A DNA stretch of 64,000 nt from Camarhynchus parvulus (GCF_901933205.1 NC_044572.1:34689501-34753500), one strand, 5' to 3'; shown: positions 28,186 to 41,875, numbered from the stretch's first letter. Notes: generated by a model from the letters alone, not told the origin. Numbers and translations are program-made.

Positions 28186-28213
28186 TGGCGCTGCATGAAA
28201 TGTTATAGCGCCA
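28186..28213. repeat. Small inverted repeat with CpG-containing arms
   Basis: TGGCGCT (28186-28192) and AGCGCCA (28207-28213) are perfect complements with a 14-nt loop. CpG is scarce in the surroundings, so two GCGC/GCGCC words close together stand out slightly. The arms are short enough to arise by chance. Confidence 0.5.
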
Positions 28214-29579
28214 ACTGCCAGTTTGCTGGGCAGTTAGTGTTTGATTTATACTTTCACATATGGGTTTGAGTGGGTGGCTCACAGCTTTTTGGTGCCTTAT
28301 TTTCCATATTTTGTAACTTTGGTTAATGATTTCATTCACTGCAGTCCCTTTTTCAACAGCAGAGTCCTACCCTTGATGGGCGGCATGTTTGTAACTCTTC
28401 AAACGCTGAGCTCCTCCACAATGTTAGATCCCCCCCTTCTCCCTCCAGTTCCAGTAATGTCTTTTCCTTGCTATGCTGGAGGAGGAGGGGATCCTGTGCC
28501 AACTCTTTGAGCTCTCACTCAGCTGCTGCCTTCACAACTATAAACGTTACCAAGCGCCCCCGTTGTTTTCATTCTCCATCCGTATACTCTATACTCACTT
28601 GGAAGTGAACCTTATGGAAATTCTGGGTTTGTGAAGAACCTCGCAGATATTTCCACTTGAAATGCCATGGTAGCAATAACACACTGTGCCTGCAGTTTGC
28701 TGTCCACCTAGTGACCTTGAGCTGCTTTGCAGCCGCTGCAGAGTGAGATGCTGAGGTGGTGGCAGCTGTGCCCAAGGACCTGTGAGGGCCTGAGCAGGGG
28801 TGCACAGGAGGATTTTACAAGGGGGCAAATGAAAGGGAGTACAATGAAAATGTGCCCACACACACATGGGTGTGTGCACATCTGCACAGTCTTGGGTCCA
28901 GATGAAGGAAAAGACTCACTTCAACTACTGTTAGATGCATATGCAGCAATTCACCTCTGCAATCTGTGTGTGCAATCACTGACAACAAAAATTCAACAAA
29001 ACATTCTCCTTCACCATCCTAAATGCCACTATGATAATTTGCAATCTCATATCCTTTCTGTTGTTTAGACAACACTGTCCTTCTAACACTTATGCAAAAC
29101 CACATCACAGCAATGTGCAAGGTGACCTGCAAAATGTATAAACTCTGTGTCACCGCATTCGTATGAACAGTGGAATTTCTGGGATGCTGGCTGGCACTTT
29201 GTCCTGGGCTTGTGTTGATCATCTGTATTGAAGAACCATAACCTAGCTGGAAAAGTTGGCTTTGGTGGCAGTGACACACCAAGGGGCATGCATAATTCTG
29301 TTCAGTTTGCCACACCTCTTGCATGTAGGCTATAGAATTCAGAGTAATGCACACAGGCATAGCTTTTCTGCAGTAAGCAAAATCATGCTCAAACTCTGTG
29401 CACTTTGTAAAGCCTCTTACCCAGATTGCTTATGTTATCTAGTTCATTCCTGGGGGGTGGGGGCGTGTTAGGTTTGGGCTGGTTTTTTTTTCAGGGTACT
29501 GCTTCAGCACAGTATTTTGAGGATGAAATTGAAGCAGAGGGAGATAAAAGGTGTTCTGTGGTTTCTTTTTAATTCGAGA

Positions 29580-29600
29580 CTGGAGGCAAAATGCCTCCAG
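29580..29600. repeat. Hairpin, 9-bp arms, 3-nt loop
   Basis: CTGGAGGCA (29580-29588) pairs perfectly with TGCCTCCAG (29592-29600) around an AAA loop. A bacterial genome would suggest a terminator, but there is no such context here. It is intronic. Confidence 0.8.
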
Positions 29601-32600
29601 ATAATTTCTCAAAGAAAAGTCATTGTCTTCTCCCACTCTTGCTATTAATCTCTAAAATTATTGCACAATTTCTGTTTAATGTGCTAAGATTTCTTAATAT
29701 GTTAAGACAATGTGGAAAGAAAAATTTGAACAGGAGGGAGCATGTTTCTTTGAATGTATAATTTTTAATCTTTTTCTGAAGTCTTCATCTGTCTTGCCAG
29801 GCCTTTTGCAGTTGAAAACTTCATCAAACTCAGTACGATTAAGAATATGTATTTTTATAATGGCAATTCATCAAAAGAACTGGAAATTCCTACAAATATT
29901 GGGAGTGATGGTCATTCAAATTTTGTGAAGGTACAGATTGCTTTTGCTGTTGCTGTGTTAACCGGCGCTGAAAAATGGGATTCCCATCATGTGATATTTT
30001 CAGTTCCAGAATTTTTTATGTGTTACAAAGGACAGTAGTGAATGTCAATGTATTCCAACGTAACATGGGCTTAAATGTAATAACATGCCTAAAAATATTG
30101 CAGTACATGTATGTTTTGCTGTGTTGCACAATAGCCATTATATTGTTTCCACAAACAAAAGTTTGGGTTCCCTCAGTCTAAATTTCTATTTTTATGATTT
30201 AGTGTGATGTTGCATTAATGAAGCCTTTTTTAATCAAACAGAATCAACAAGCCTAAATTTGAAGTATGCTGTGAATCCATGGAGTCTTCATACAAGTGTT
30301 TTTGGATGATTTGACCCTCATATTAGTGTGGAGTAACTCATGTGGATAGTCTCAGCAAGGACTCCCAGTTTTCCAGAAAGAGGGTCACCAGCAAACTGTT
30401 GTTTTCCACTCTAATTCTGGTGTCAGCACAAGCAGTCTTATGTTTTTTGTCAGCACATCTCTTTGAAGTTTAGTAAGTCAGTGCAGGTTCTTTGCTGACA
30501 TTGTGATGCTGAGTGTCAATCAGAAACACCAGCTATTCGTACATGACCATGGCATTATTTGCAAAAACAGCTAGTCTGGATCTTCCCCCTCCCCCAGATC
30601 ACTCTCACTCCCTGGATTGTTCTATATCTAGCTCAGAAGGACATATTTATAAGACTTGTTATTCTGACTCACTGAGTTGAACAGTATTACACAACTATTT
30701 TTCTGTCAGTCATGGGATAATATTGCCAAAACCTCTCTGTAGCTTTTCCTATGCATTTGCTGGTTTTGGTGGATGTTCTACTACTCAGCAAGGTGGGAAG
30801 CATTGAATGGGTATCAAAACACAGCCCCTGCTGCTGCAGAGGGTTACTCAAGCAACACTGTATAATGTAGATGCTCAGCTATCAACTTGGGGCATTGCGA
30901 CAGTTTGAGTTGTTTTTGTTAATAGAGATCAAATTATGGGTGTAACTAGCTGGCAGTCTTCAAACAGACTTTTGCAAGCTGTTTACTCAGCTGTCCCACA
31001 GCAACAACTGCATACGTGAAGTGAATTCTTCCAGTATCTCTCCTGTGGTATATTTAATTTATCTTATTTTGCCACAGTGTGAGAGAAACAAATCTTGAAG
31101 AAAGTAGGATTCATGTCAGATTCTGCACTGCAGACAGGCTGTGAAACTGGCTGCACAGTTTGACATCGTGAGTGAAGATTTTGTTACTTCAAAGTATACT
31201 CTTATTTTCCAGTTATTTAAACCCCCAGAATCAAAAGGAGGAAGAGACCAAAGAAAAATAAAACACAGTATGTCTAGTATAGATGAGTTTTATTTTATAT
31301 CAACATGGTTAATATTAATGATAATAATACCTTCTGGAAGCAGCTGCTGAGGTTTGTCTAATTCTAGTTTAAATTAGTATATGTCTAGTTTAAGTGGACA
31401 TTATTTGGTCCACCCAAGAATTTACCAATTGATGAAACACTTGTAAAATAAACCATTATTTTCTTTTGTGGGGAAATCCTGTTAGATACATGTTGCTCTT
31501 AATCATATAACTTCTTACTTAAAATATAGTGATTTTAAGATCAGAAAAACACATTCATCTATGCCTCCATGGTTTTCAGTCAGAAGAAAATAACAAAAAA
31601 AAATCATTTTCAAAGTATGGACTTTGAAGACTGATAAAATTATATAGGACCCTCCTTTAAAAAATGAAAATACTAAATGAGTGAGGTTGTCCCTTAATCT
31701 TACTAAAATATTTCAGAATGCTGTTCTAGTGGGAAAAATTCCTGATAAAATTGATGGGAAAGAATTGGGAAACATTAAAAACAACTTGCAGGCACTTTTA
31801 ACTGCTACTATATCCCATTACATTTTCTCTTCCACCTCAAATGTAATGAGAAAAAAAAAAAATAGCAGTAGTTCTTCAAGCAGGAGCAACAGAAAAGGGC
31901 TTGTGGTAAGAAATAATGCTACGGTCTGATTCAGAACTGTGCTGGGCCAAACTGTCTGTAATACTGAAATACAGAGCAAACATGAAGCCCTGCTTGCTGT
32001 CCTATGAAGCTCTGTGCAAAACCGTGTATGTGACTTGATGGATGTAGTGGTCTGAGGCATTTCTGGAGCAGGGAGGGAGGAGAGCAGGGGGAGAAGAGGG
32101 AAGGTGAGGCATTTGTGAGGAGTGGAGCCAATCGATCACTTCTGTCAGCTGCCCAGAAAATTAACTACTTTACAATTCACTGGTGTGTATAATATGTCAT
32201 ATTCCTCAGCTCCAGATTAAAAAGGTGTAGCAGTGCCGCAGCTAGCACCGAGACTAGCTCACTGTCTTGGGCTGGTGATCAAGTTCATTTGAGCATCTGG
32301 AGCTGGTTTAGAATTTTATTTTTTTTAATAATTCAGAAAAATTTTGGTGGGCTGCTTTCAACATTGTTTTTTAAAACTTGGTAATGTCTAGACTGATTTC
32401 TTACATTGCAAAACACACTGAGTGTCCTTTTCTCTGAAAAACGTTCCTTATGATTCATAGGTCCTGGACACCCAGGTCCCTTTGGACCAAGAGTACTCAA
32501 GCTATAGATTTTCATTGTCATGAAGGTGATAAAATGTATAAACCTAAACAAAAATATCCCTGGCTGCCTTCTGAGAACTCAAACACAACCAGATGCGGTG

Positions 32601-32720
32601 CTAGCCGGCAGCGCTGGCATGGACTCGGATGGACTGACGTGTCCAGGTTCTCAGATGACACGGAGCAGTGTAGCTGCCCTGCAGCCACCACCCAGCTGGC
32701 AGGGGAGGGCAGGGGAAGGG

Positions 32721-32756
32721 GCCTGCCTGTCTGTCTGCCCACCTACCTGCCTGTCC
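32721..32756. repeat. Imperfect (CCTG)n/(CTGT)n tetranucleotide tract
   Basis: Repeated cctg, ctgt and ctac units run for about 36 bases. It is simple sequence with no gene attached. Confidence 0.7.
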
Positions 32757-32930
32757 ACTGCATTTGGTCTGCAAGCACTAGCCATGCAGAAAAAAATGAA
32801 ATAAGCAGCAAAAGGTATGGCCTCCTTGCTTAGCTTTACTTGTTTTGATGAGCAATTTCTGAATTGCTTTTTGACTGCTGAATGGTTGTTTATAAACCAG
32901 GGAGAAATGAGAGACAAACAAAATGAGACC

Positions 32931-32955
<25 letters not shown>
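32931..32955. repeat. Poly(A) run, 25 nt
   Basis: Twenty-five consecutive A residues are followed by an A/G-rich stretch. No retrotransposed gene body is recognised upstream, so this is listed only as a homopolymer. Confidence 0.9.
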
Positions 32956-32961
<6 letters not shown>

Positions 32962-35797
32962 GAAATAAGCCAGCCAATCAAATTTGGAATCACTGTCCTG
33001 CCAGGTGATGACAGAGTTGCTTCAGACTTCCTCTTTGAAGGTGCATTGCTTTGCTGTACTTTGTGGCAATGAAGGAGTGAATTTTTTAGCTGCTGAGTGA
33101 GTGGGGCTACCTCATGTAGAGAAGATAAGCTGTGAATCAGAGGAGAAAGTTGTAAAAAGTTCTCTGTCAAAAAAAAAAAGGCTCCTTATTGAGTGCATCT
33201 TGGTCAGAGCTTTGGGGAACTACAACTGCTGAGCTAAGAGGATGTCAGAGAAGAGAGATAACTTATTAAATTGTAGAGCAAAGTACATCCCTACATACAC
33301 CCTTGTGTTCATACTAAAAACCCTATGTACGTGATCTGTTCATCTGAATAATTCTGTCTTTGACACATTACATGAGAAGAATTGTACATTCACTGATTTG
33401 TTAGATGAGTTATATCATTGGATTTTTGTTTACATGATACTGACTGCCCAAAGTAGCCACCTAATTAAAGCTAAGATACATATCTAGAGTTTTTCTATTT
33501 TCTGTTCCTAGATTTAAGTTACTGCCTGTAGAAAGGCGCACAAAGATTGATTCTTTTTGCATCCTGGAGACTTGCAATTCCATTGGCAGGAAAGAGCTAA
33601 AAGGAGCAGTACTGTTGCCTGTTTGTAAGAAAGTCCGTGCTTGGACTGTGGTTCCCACTCTGCCACTAAGAGTTTCTCTGATATTGAAGCAATCTCCAGG
33701 TTTTAGTTCAGTGATGGGTAAAGCGGGTGTCCCACCGCATCTAGTGACACTGCCTTAATCTTCAAAGCAGTGTGAGGTGTGGCAGTGTGGACCTATGCAG
33801 AGACACCTGGCAACTTCCACAGTTGGGTCTGATGTTTACAAAATGCTTTAGGATTCCTGGAAAGCATGAAGGCTTGTAGTTCACTCACAGCAGATTGTGT
33901 CACCAATTCCCAGGCCAGTTGCCTCATAGACCTGAATTAACCAACCCAGCACTTGGATATATAAAATATTTTAAGTAGTGTGAAATTGTGCCTGCTATCA
34001 GAGAGCACTGATACAGCTTCCAGCAGAGCCAGACTCCATGAGTGCTGGCAGGTTCCCTTCTGCCTGCTCCTATCTGCAGGTGGCCACCAGCTAGGTGGTG
34101 GTAATCCTCTCCTAAATTAGGCCTTTGCTGGATGGGTCTTTATTTTCCTTTGTGTCTGCCTGATGTTTGAGTGAGCAATATGATTCCATGTGAGTTTATT
34201 GCAAACCCAGGCTGCTGCTGTACTAAATAAAACCAACGAAGGCTCAGAATTATATGGAACAGTTTTGTATTTAAATGTAACAGTTTAATTTCACATTATG
34301 CTGCTACATATACCAGATTTTCTGCAATACGGCAGCAAATGCTTGTTTCTCTTCTTTTTCTGCTGTTGGCAATGCAATACCTGTAAGCTTCTGGTTTTGT
34401 CTTTGGGGTAGTTGCTTATATTTATGATGGCAAGGAGTAAAACATATTGAAACAGTCATGGTTACAATATTTATAGATTCTGAATGCATATTAAATTAGA
34501 AGCAAAGGAGAAGCAGAATTACATTTGTTTTGTAACACTGTACAGTTAAAGGCCAGAACCACTCTTGCCAAAGCATCTGCAAATGCTTTAGCTCCTAGCT
34601 GAGAGTCAGAACTACATTGCTAAACATGGGTGGATGGTGTAGCACAGCACAAGTGTCACCCATTGAATGAGGAACCCCTCAGAGAATCTGGCGAGAGTAA
34701 TTAATGAATCCATTTGGAAAAGTCAGTGCCCTTCAATTAGCCTGAATGCAGCAAAGCAGATGGGATCCCATCCTCCAGGGAGAAAATTGAGAAAGATCCT
34801 AAGAAATACTGCTTTGGACTGATTTATCTGGGTAATTATAAGCCTCATTTGCACGAAACTGTTCAATATGGCTGCAGCGAGAAAATTAAGAATTTATAAA
34901 ATGTTGATAGGTGGTCTAAACTATCAGTGGTAGTGGAATCATCTGTCAAGCAGGATCTTGGTTTAGAAAATTAAACTAATCATCAGCCAGGAGAAGTAAA
35001 AGGCAAACTTAACTGTGAAACTGAATGGTGGAGGAGACGTATTTATAGAGAACCTTTTTTTTTTTGTTAGAGGCTCCTTTGAGCTTATGTGCAGTGGAAA
35101 CATTCACTGCCATCCTGATTAGATATGGTGTCCTGCCTTGAAGTATCCTGCAAGAGTTCAGAAGGCAGAAGAACAAATCTAAAAAATTCAAAATGCTGAT
35201 TTTCCTTAAACATCTGGTGGTGCAGGAGCAAAATGAGAAGAGCAATGAAAGAGCATTTGAGATCATGTGTGTCCTAGCCTTATCTCAAGGAGACCCCTCT
35301 GTCCTTGTCATCAGTCTCATTTTCAGGTCAAAGCATTGCAGGACTTACCTGTATCAATGGGAAGCCGTATGTGCCTTTTATGTAGACACATAAAAACTGG
35401 AAGCCAGTACATCTATATTGCAACTGTGTTTATGCATGACAGAAAAAGAAGTGAGAGAAAAATAAACACTGTTTATGACAGCATTGGAATTGCATAGAAA
35501 TGATGGTCTGCAAGTTCTAGGGCTGGAGGATTTTTTTGCTACAGGGAAATCACACTCCAGCACCGTGGACTTCCCACATATCTTGTGTTTTTGGAAACAC
35601 TTCAGCTCAGATAGCTCTAAGAAGCATTTTGCACAACAGCTTCTGAATTTGGATCTTCAACAGTCAGAAGTCTGAGGCTTTTTAAGAAGTGGCAAAGAAA
35701 ACTCATAGTCCTAGACAGGCAGAATGATGAAGTGGCCTCACCACTCTTCCAGCCCTCCTAGCTCAGGGCATTTCTCTGCCATTCCAAAGCCAGCCTT

Positions 35798-35815
35798 CCC
35801 CCCCCCCCCCCCCCC
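35798..35815. repeat. Poly(C) run, 18 nt
   Basis: Eighteen consecutive C residues lie within a longer pyrimidine-rich stretch reaching to about 35850. The complementary strand is poly(G). The length is probably variable or uncertain in the assembly. Confidence 0.9.
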
Positions 35816-36799
35816 TCCCAGTCCCCCACCATTTTCTTCCTCCTCCACAAATATCCGTTTCTCAAAGATGACAAGTGTTGGTGGGTACCTGGGCAGCACA
35901 CTCCTTGCCCTCTCCTACCCCTTCCAGCAGCTCTGTGCTGTATTAATGTGTTGGTTTGAACACTCTCCCCATTGAATTCAAAATTCAAAGTGTATTCAAC
36001 TGTTCTAATGAAGGAAAGAATTCAGTTCTGGGCAGAATGTCAGACATAACCAATACTTTTAGGACATGGAACTGATGGCATCAAAGCTGTGAGGATTTCA
36101 CTGTAAGCCTGCTTTGGACATTCACTGGTGTGCACAATGTGTGCTGTTAGATTTTTTTATTTTTTTCTCTTCTTACCTCAGAAGGCCTGAGATATGCAGG
36201 GATGAGCACACCGGCTGGAGAGGTGGGGGCAGGATGTTCCCGCTCCGAGTCATCCTCTCAGCCCGACAGCAGGCGGTCTGAGACTGGCACAGTTTGGCCT
36301 GTGACTGCACCTTCTCACCCTCTGCTGATAAATAAGCAGGCTAATTGAATTAATAAACAGATAGCTCTTTTCCCTGCCAGCTGGAGCACCATCAAAACGT
36401 GTGATAAATTATCTGTCAATGCCTTAACTGCAGAGAAAAAATGAAAAAAAATAGCTGCCTCAACATTTCCTCTCCAGTTCTTCTCCCACTTTTCCCCTTC
36501 CCCTGTCCACCCAAGCACCTGATTTGGTTTGTCTCAACCCTCCTTGCCCCTGGTCTTTTGTCCTTTGGCAGAACTCCAAAGAGAAATAGCAGTGAGAGGT
36601 TCACTCATTTGGCCAGGCCGCTAATGGGTTATTACGACTGTAGGCAGGGCAGACGTTCCTGCGGCTCACTGGGAAAGAGGAACAGAGGCACAGTTTTGGG
36701 GCAAGACTGCCTGTGTCTCAGCTGCCAGCACACAGCCATCTCCCAGTTGTGACCTTTGGCTCAGACAGAAGCTGCACATGAGGGCTGCAATCAAGCAGG

Positions 36800-37680
36800 A
36801 AGGGCTGTTGTTTAATATCTTCATCCCTGTCACAGACAGAGGGGTCATGTGCACTTTCAGGTTTGCAGATGGCACCAGGCTGAGTGGCACAATTGAAGCT
36901 CCTGAGGGATGGGATGCCACCCAGAGGGACTCTGGACTCGCTCAAAAGTAGGCCCATGGGAACCTCATGAGGTTCAACAAGGCCAAGTGAAGGCCATGTA
37001 ACTGGGTTGGGGCAAATTTCAGTATCAACACAGGCTGGGGGTGAGGGGATTGAGAGCAGCCCTGCCAGGAAGGACTTGGGGATATTGGTGAAAGAAAAAC
37101 TGGACATGACCCAGCAATGTAAACTTGCCACAGCTGTATCCTGGGCTGCACCCAAAGCAGTGTGGCCAGCAGGTCAAGGGACAGGATTCTGTCCCTCTTC
37201 TCTACTCTCATGAGACCCCACCTGGAGCACTGCATGCACCTCTGAGTTCTGCAGCACAAGGAAAGATATGGGACTGTTGGAGTCCGTGCAGACAAAGGCC
37301 ACAAAGATGATGAGGGGGCTGGAGCACCTGTCCTGTGACGACAGGCTGAGAGATGTGCAGCTGTCCAGCCTGGAGAAGAGAAGGCTCTGGGCAGACTTTA
37401 TTGTGGCCTTCCTGTACTTAAAGGGGTCCCACAGGAAAGATCAGGACAAACTTCATAGCACAGCCTGCTGTGACAGGATAACTAGTAATGGTTTTAAACT
37501 AAAAAAGGGTAGATTTAGACCAGATAGCAGGAAGAAGATTTGAAGACAATTCTTTATTTTGAGAATGATGAAACACCCAGAGAAAAGGTAGATGTCTCTG
37601 CTTATTGCAGGAGGCTGAACTAGACAATTTTTGAAGGTCCTTTCCAATACACACAGTTCTGCATTTCTATGATTCTATGA
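36800..37680 (+). mobile_element. CR1 LINE, about 0.88-kb 3' fragment with dead RT
   Basis: This CR1 copy lies in the same orientation as CREB5 and is truncated within the reverse-transcriptase domain of ORF2. Near its start the catalytic FADD motif is read as F-A-D-G (36862-36873), so a metal-binding Asp is lost. Downstream, CR1 ORF2 landmarks appear in the expected order: a 'FNKAK'-like segment, 'SSPARKDLGILV', 'QTKATKMMRGLEHLS', 'LEKRRLW', 'FLYLKG' and 'NGFKLKKGRFRPD'. They are spread over more than one frame, showing indels and decay. The copy ends 'ccttt-ccaatacac...ttctatgattctatga', the usual CR1 3' end. The fragment cannot encode a working protein. The exact 5' border is uncertain by some tens of bases. 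Confidence 0.92.
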
Positions 37681-40176
37681 GACAAGGCATCAGGAAGCCT
37701 TACATTGACTTGCTGGTGTGCCAGACAAAAGGGGGAACTTCATCATAACCTTTGATGTGGGTAATACCTGAGACTTTTTTGTTTCAAAAGAGAGGAAAAT
37801 GATGAGACAGAAGAGGTCAGGGATTTTCATCATACTGTCAGAATGTCCCTGCCATCACCTCTCAAAGTGGTGCTCCCTTTTGGAAATATCTGTGTTCCTC
37901 AATACTCCTAAGTAACAGGAGATGGAAAAGATTTCACGGCTTCAGATGCTTAACTAGGATGTAAATAACTGAACTTCCTGTGCATTACCTTGATTTCCAA
38001 CATGCTTGTGTAAGTGCTTGTGTGCCTTTGCTTGGTCTGGTTTCCCATTATCACATCTCCTCTGTAAGTTTCCCAGTAAGCAAGCTGGAAAAGCTTCCCA
38101 GTCCTTCTTTTTCTAAAACAGCAAGAAATGGGAGATGCTGCAGAGTCTGAGATGGAATGAGATCACAGTGTTATGTTCTTGTTCAGAACATGACATTTTT
38201 TTTTCTGGTGCATATGTCAAATGAATCAGACAATGGTGGTGTCAGGAAGATGTATAATGCTGTCTGCAAGGCAGGGAGAGGAGACAGGAAGATGTGTTAA
38301 ACAAGACGGTATTTATGCCTTTCTCTCTCACTCCATAGAAGTACACAAGAAATATTTTAAAAAGGAAGATAGGGTGATAGCAGGAGCAACTGGACCCCTC
38401 TCATGCTTTTCAGAAGACTCATTTGTGCTGTGAAGGACAATGAGCACAGACAGATAACTGGTGTGCAGGAATTGTCTCCTCCCAGGATGCTGGCAGCTGC
38501 TTTGGGTAGGTGAGGAAGTGTCTGGTTCTGGCATCACCCCATTTCCACATTGGTGCTCACCCAGGAGGATCTACCTCTCTCAGGGTGCAGGTTGCTACAT
38601 GGACCCTCCTCCTATCTGTCCCCAGACAGGCACCCTCTTTCAGGAATTTGGCCTTAGATGGTTATTTATGCCCTCTTCCCACTGGCAGGAGGAACAGGGA
38701 AGAGTCCACAATGAAATGATGGCAGGATATGCTGTACCTGTCACTTAGTGCTGGAAAGGAAATCCTGCTTGTGTGACAGCCACTGCAGCTGTGGGTCTAG
38801 CCAGGCCCCTGACCTGTGCAAATTTGTTCTGTATTGTGGTACGTGCCAAGAGAAAGCCAAATCCAGCTGTCCAGAAATGACAGGTTGAGTCAATGGCTTA
38901 CCAAGCAGGCAGCATCCTTCCCTTTGCTGGGGAAGGTGGTTATTTTGGTTTGCTCTGCCACATTTCTCTGAAAAGCAGCACTGCCAAAGAGTAAATATGC
39001 CACGTGCAAGAGAGTGAGCTGCTAATATACTGCATTTTACTAAGCCATTGCTTGTCAACTGAGCAAAGGGGAATGTGTGAGGATGCATTCCTAGCCCTTT
39101 CAAATACAAAGCAAAACCCATTAGTATAAATCACCAACTCCAATAAAAAAAAGAATGGTTGAAGGCTTCATTCTTTTTCTCTTGTTTCACACTGTAACCA
39201 TCCCAAAGTGTATTAAAAAACCTTGTGGCACTGATAGAGTAGGCAGCTGGTATCTGGTAGAGGTTTGTGATGTTGCTGTTCCTGGAGCCTCAAGTGGCTT
39301 TGAAATTCAATGCTTCTGACCCAAGACACCACTGTTTGAAAGCAGCTGATACATGTGAAGTGGTGAAAAACAAGGCAGCAACTTGAGCTGTCTATGAACA
39401 AAGGGGGATGGCATTGCAGGTGGAGAACAAAAAGGGCAAGATGGAGGGCAGCAGCTTAAGGGATGGACTCAGGGGGACAACATGGGAAAACCTGGCAGGG
39501 CATAAGAGACCTTACATGGGGGCGTAATAGGACAGTACTTATCAACACTGATGTGTTCTGTGCTGAATATTCATGATATCCATTCATATAACTCTCAGCA
39601 TAAATTATATTCATTTTATGACCGTGAAAATTGACACTAAACTAACCTGTTCACACTTTTTATGGTTTGTATCTACCTACATGCTGTACTGGAGTGCATG
39701 TATTTAAAAACCACTAGACATTCCGCTTTCACAGCTAGATAATTGAAAGCTGTCTGTGAATTAAAATGCTATTTTCATTCTTTTGGGTTAGATAAAGAAA
39801 TAAAGCTTTAAAAAAATGTGAAATAGCCCATAAGTACCCTCTCATTTTATATGTCCTTGTACTGTACTTTATATTCTAGTCATTTCTTCAGGAAAAAAAT
39901 CCATGAATGCTTTAAAAATGTTTCAGGAATCACTTACCTTTAGAAATGAAGAAAAAAAAAAAACTTCACCTGAAACTGCATGGTAATGAGACAATGTCTA
40001 ATTACCTGCAGTGAATTCTCCAGTCAGGCCAAGGGGGTAATGAACATCAATACTCTTTCACAGAGAGCCCTGGGATCTCTAATGGCTGTAAGTGGTCAGG
40101 GCTTCAGTTTTACATTTCAGAGTCTCGTTGGTATAATCTTGAAACAAAATCTACAGAGCAGATCATGTCCTCTGTG

Positions 40177-40179
<3 letters not shown>

Positions 40180-40210
<31 letters not shown>
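40180..40210. repeat. (GT)n microsatellite, about 15 units
   Basis: An uninterrupted TG/GT dinucleotide run ends in atgtac. It is likely to vary in length between individuals. Confidence 0.95.
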
Positions 40211-40214
<4 letters not shown>

Positions 40215-40838
40215 ACGCCCTTGAGCTCTGCACATCTGGGACGAAATCAAAAGACTTTTAAGTGCACATGTATCCGATTTCTGGCTTGCTAGTAGCCCTT
40301 TAAATGTGCTGGGTTTAATCCAGGAAAAAAGAGTATTCAAAAATCACACCAGTGAAAGGAAAAAATAAAACCCCAAGTTTTATGTACTTGGATGGCATTT
40401 TTCTTTGAATATGAATGACTTAATCATAATCAGCCTTAGTGAGAGGTGGGTGATGAAAGTTCAGAAATCTTCTGACAGGAAAGACTTTGAACCTGCCCTT
40501 CTTGTGTTCTTGGTGTGTGTTTTATGCTCATGAGAGGGAGAAGGAAAGTAAGCAATTTGCATTGTTGTCAAAAAGCTGAAGTACACATTAAGGGGTCTCA
40601 AGGCTTCAGAGCAGTATTCTGAAGGGAGAAATTTTTGCAGTGCTAATCCCATCTGATCTGATCTCTGAGTACAGATTAAAATATGCAAACCTAGCGTTCC
40701 TTGCAGCGTTAGAGTGCCCTGATTTGAGGATATGCTCTATATCTGGCTTGTATAGGAAATTCCTCAACTTCCTCTGAAATCAATTCCCACTTTTCTCATT
40801 AAATACAATCATAAATGTTCGTTGTGTTCTCAGGCAAG

Positions 40839-40862
40839 ATATATATATATACACACATATAG
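40839..40862. repeat. Compound (AT)n/(AC)n microsatellite
   Basis: A short alternating purine-pyrimidine tract, atatatat followed by acacacatat. It is simple sequence. Confidence 0.8.
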
Positions 40863-41304
40863 CAATGCAAGCCTGTACAAACACTTTCCACTTGCATTGT
40901 CCTGGAACATGGAAATATGATTTTAGAAACTTACAGCATTTGCTTGCAGGAGTGAGGAAGACCTGAGCTGCAACCCCTCTGCCAGATACTTTGCTAAAAG
41001 TGCTTTATGTCCAATGTGAAAAAAGAATCTATGGTGCCTCACCTTGGGAATGAGCTTTAAAATGGATCTAAGAGAATAGATCATGAAGATAAGCAGTACA
41101 AACTCAGGTTCCCTTAAGTCCAAGGTTTCATAGTGTCTTACAGTGTTTGATTAACAATGAGTGATTTTATTGCCACCTTTTTTTTCTGTGTTTTCCACAG
41201 GTGACAGTGTAGCATGCATGGGAATAGCCCATAGATTAACCTGGAGGACTAAGTTAGCAAAAGACTATTTGGAGAACAAGAATGGTGATTTGATATGTGC
41301 CTGC

Positions 41305-41875
41305 CTACTCATAGCTTGCAACTCAGCCCCACTTTCTCTTGGTGGAGTGAGGGATTGATTCAGAAGGATAGAGGTGAGAAAATGCATTAATTGAGATAAA
41401 GACAGTTTAATAGGAAAAGCAAAAGTCACACAGAAGCAAAGCAAAACAAGGAATTAGTTCACTTCCATGAGCAGGCAGGTGTTCAGCCATCTCCAGGTGA
41501 GCAGGGTCCCATCAACCATAAAGGTCACTTGGGAAGACAAATGTCATCACTCCGAGCATCTCTCTCTTCCTTCTACTTCCCCTCACTTTATATCCTGAGC
41601 AGGACAGCAGATGGTATGGAACATCCCTTTGGTCAGCTGGGATCAGCTGCCCCAGCTGTGTCCTCTCCCAGCTTCCTGTGCACCCCCATCCTGCTGGCTG
41701 GTGGGGCAGGACAAGAGGCAGAAAAGGCCTTGACCCTGTGCAAGCCCTGCTCAGAAATAACAAAAATGTTGCAGTGTGTTATCAACGCTGTGTTCAGCAC
41801 AAATCCAACACACAGTCCCATAGTGGCTACTATGAAGACAATTAGGTCTGTCCCAGACAAAACCAGCAAGTAGGT
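41305..41875 (-). mobile_element. Solo LTR of an endogenous retrovirus
   Basis: This block matches, by memory, an LTR family widespread in passerine and other neoavian genomes. Diagnostic stretches in plus-strand order are 'gagataaagacagtttaatagg', 'caggcaggtgttcagccatctcc', 'cttgggaagacaaatg', 'tggtatggaa', 'tccctttggtcagctggg', 'aaaaggccttgacc', 'gtgttatcaac' and 'tcagcacaaatcca'. The LTR reads on the minus strand: a TATA box (ATATAAA, complement of 41587-41593) lies at the expected place between the U3-like and downstream parts. No gag, pol or env sequence adjoins it, so it is a solo LTR antisense to CREB5. The low-coordinate border (about 41305) is poorly defined. I am not certain of the family name and give none. 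Confidence 0.8.

Noticed and set aside
29580..29600. GC-rich hairpin resembling a bacterial terminator
   Set aside because: All other evidence shows a vertebrate nuclear intron. The hairpin is not followed by a clear T run and has no upstream gene.
32931..32955. Poly(A) tail of a processed pseudogene
   Set aside because: No gene-like sequence was recognised in the bases before the A run and no flanking target duplication was seen.
36718..37304. Minus-strand open frames of 120-145 codons
   Set aside because: They are antisense shadows of the CR1 ORF2 remnant.
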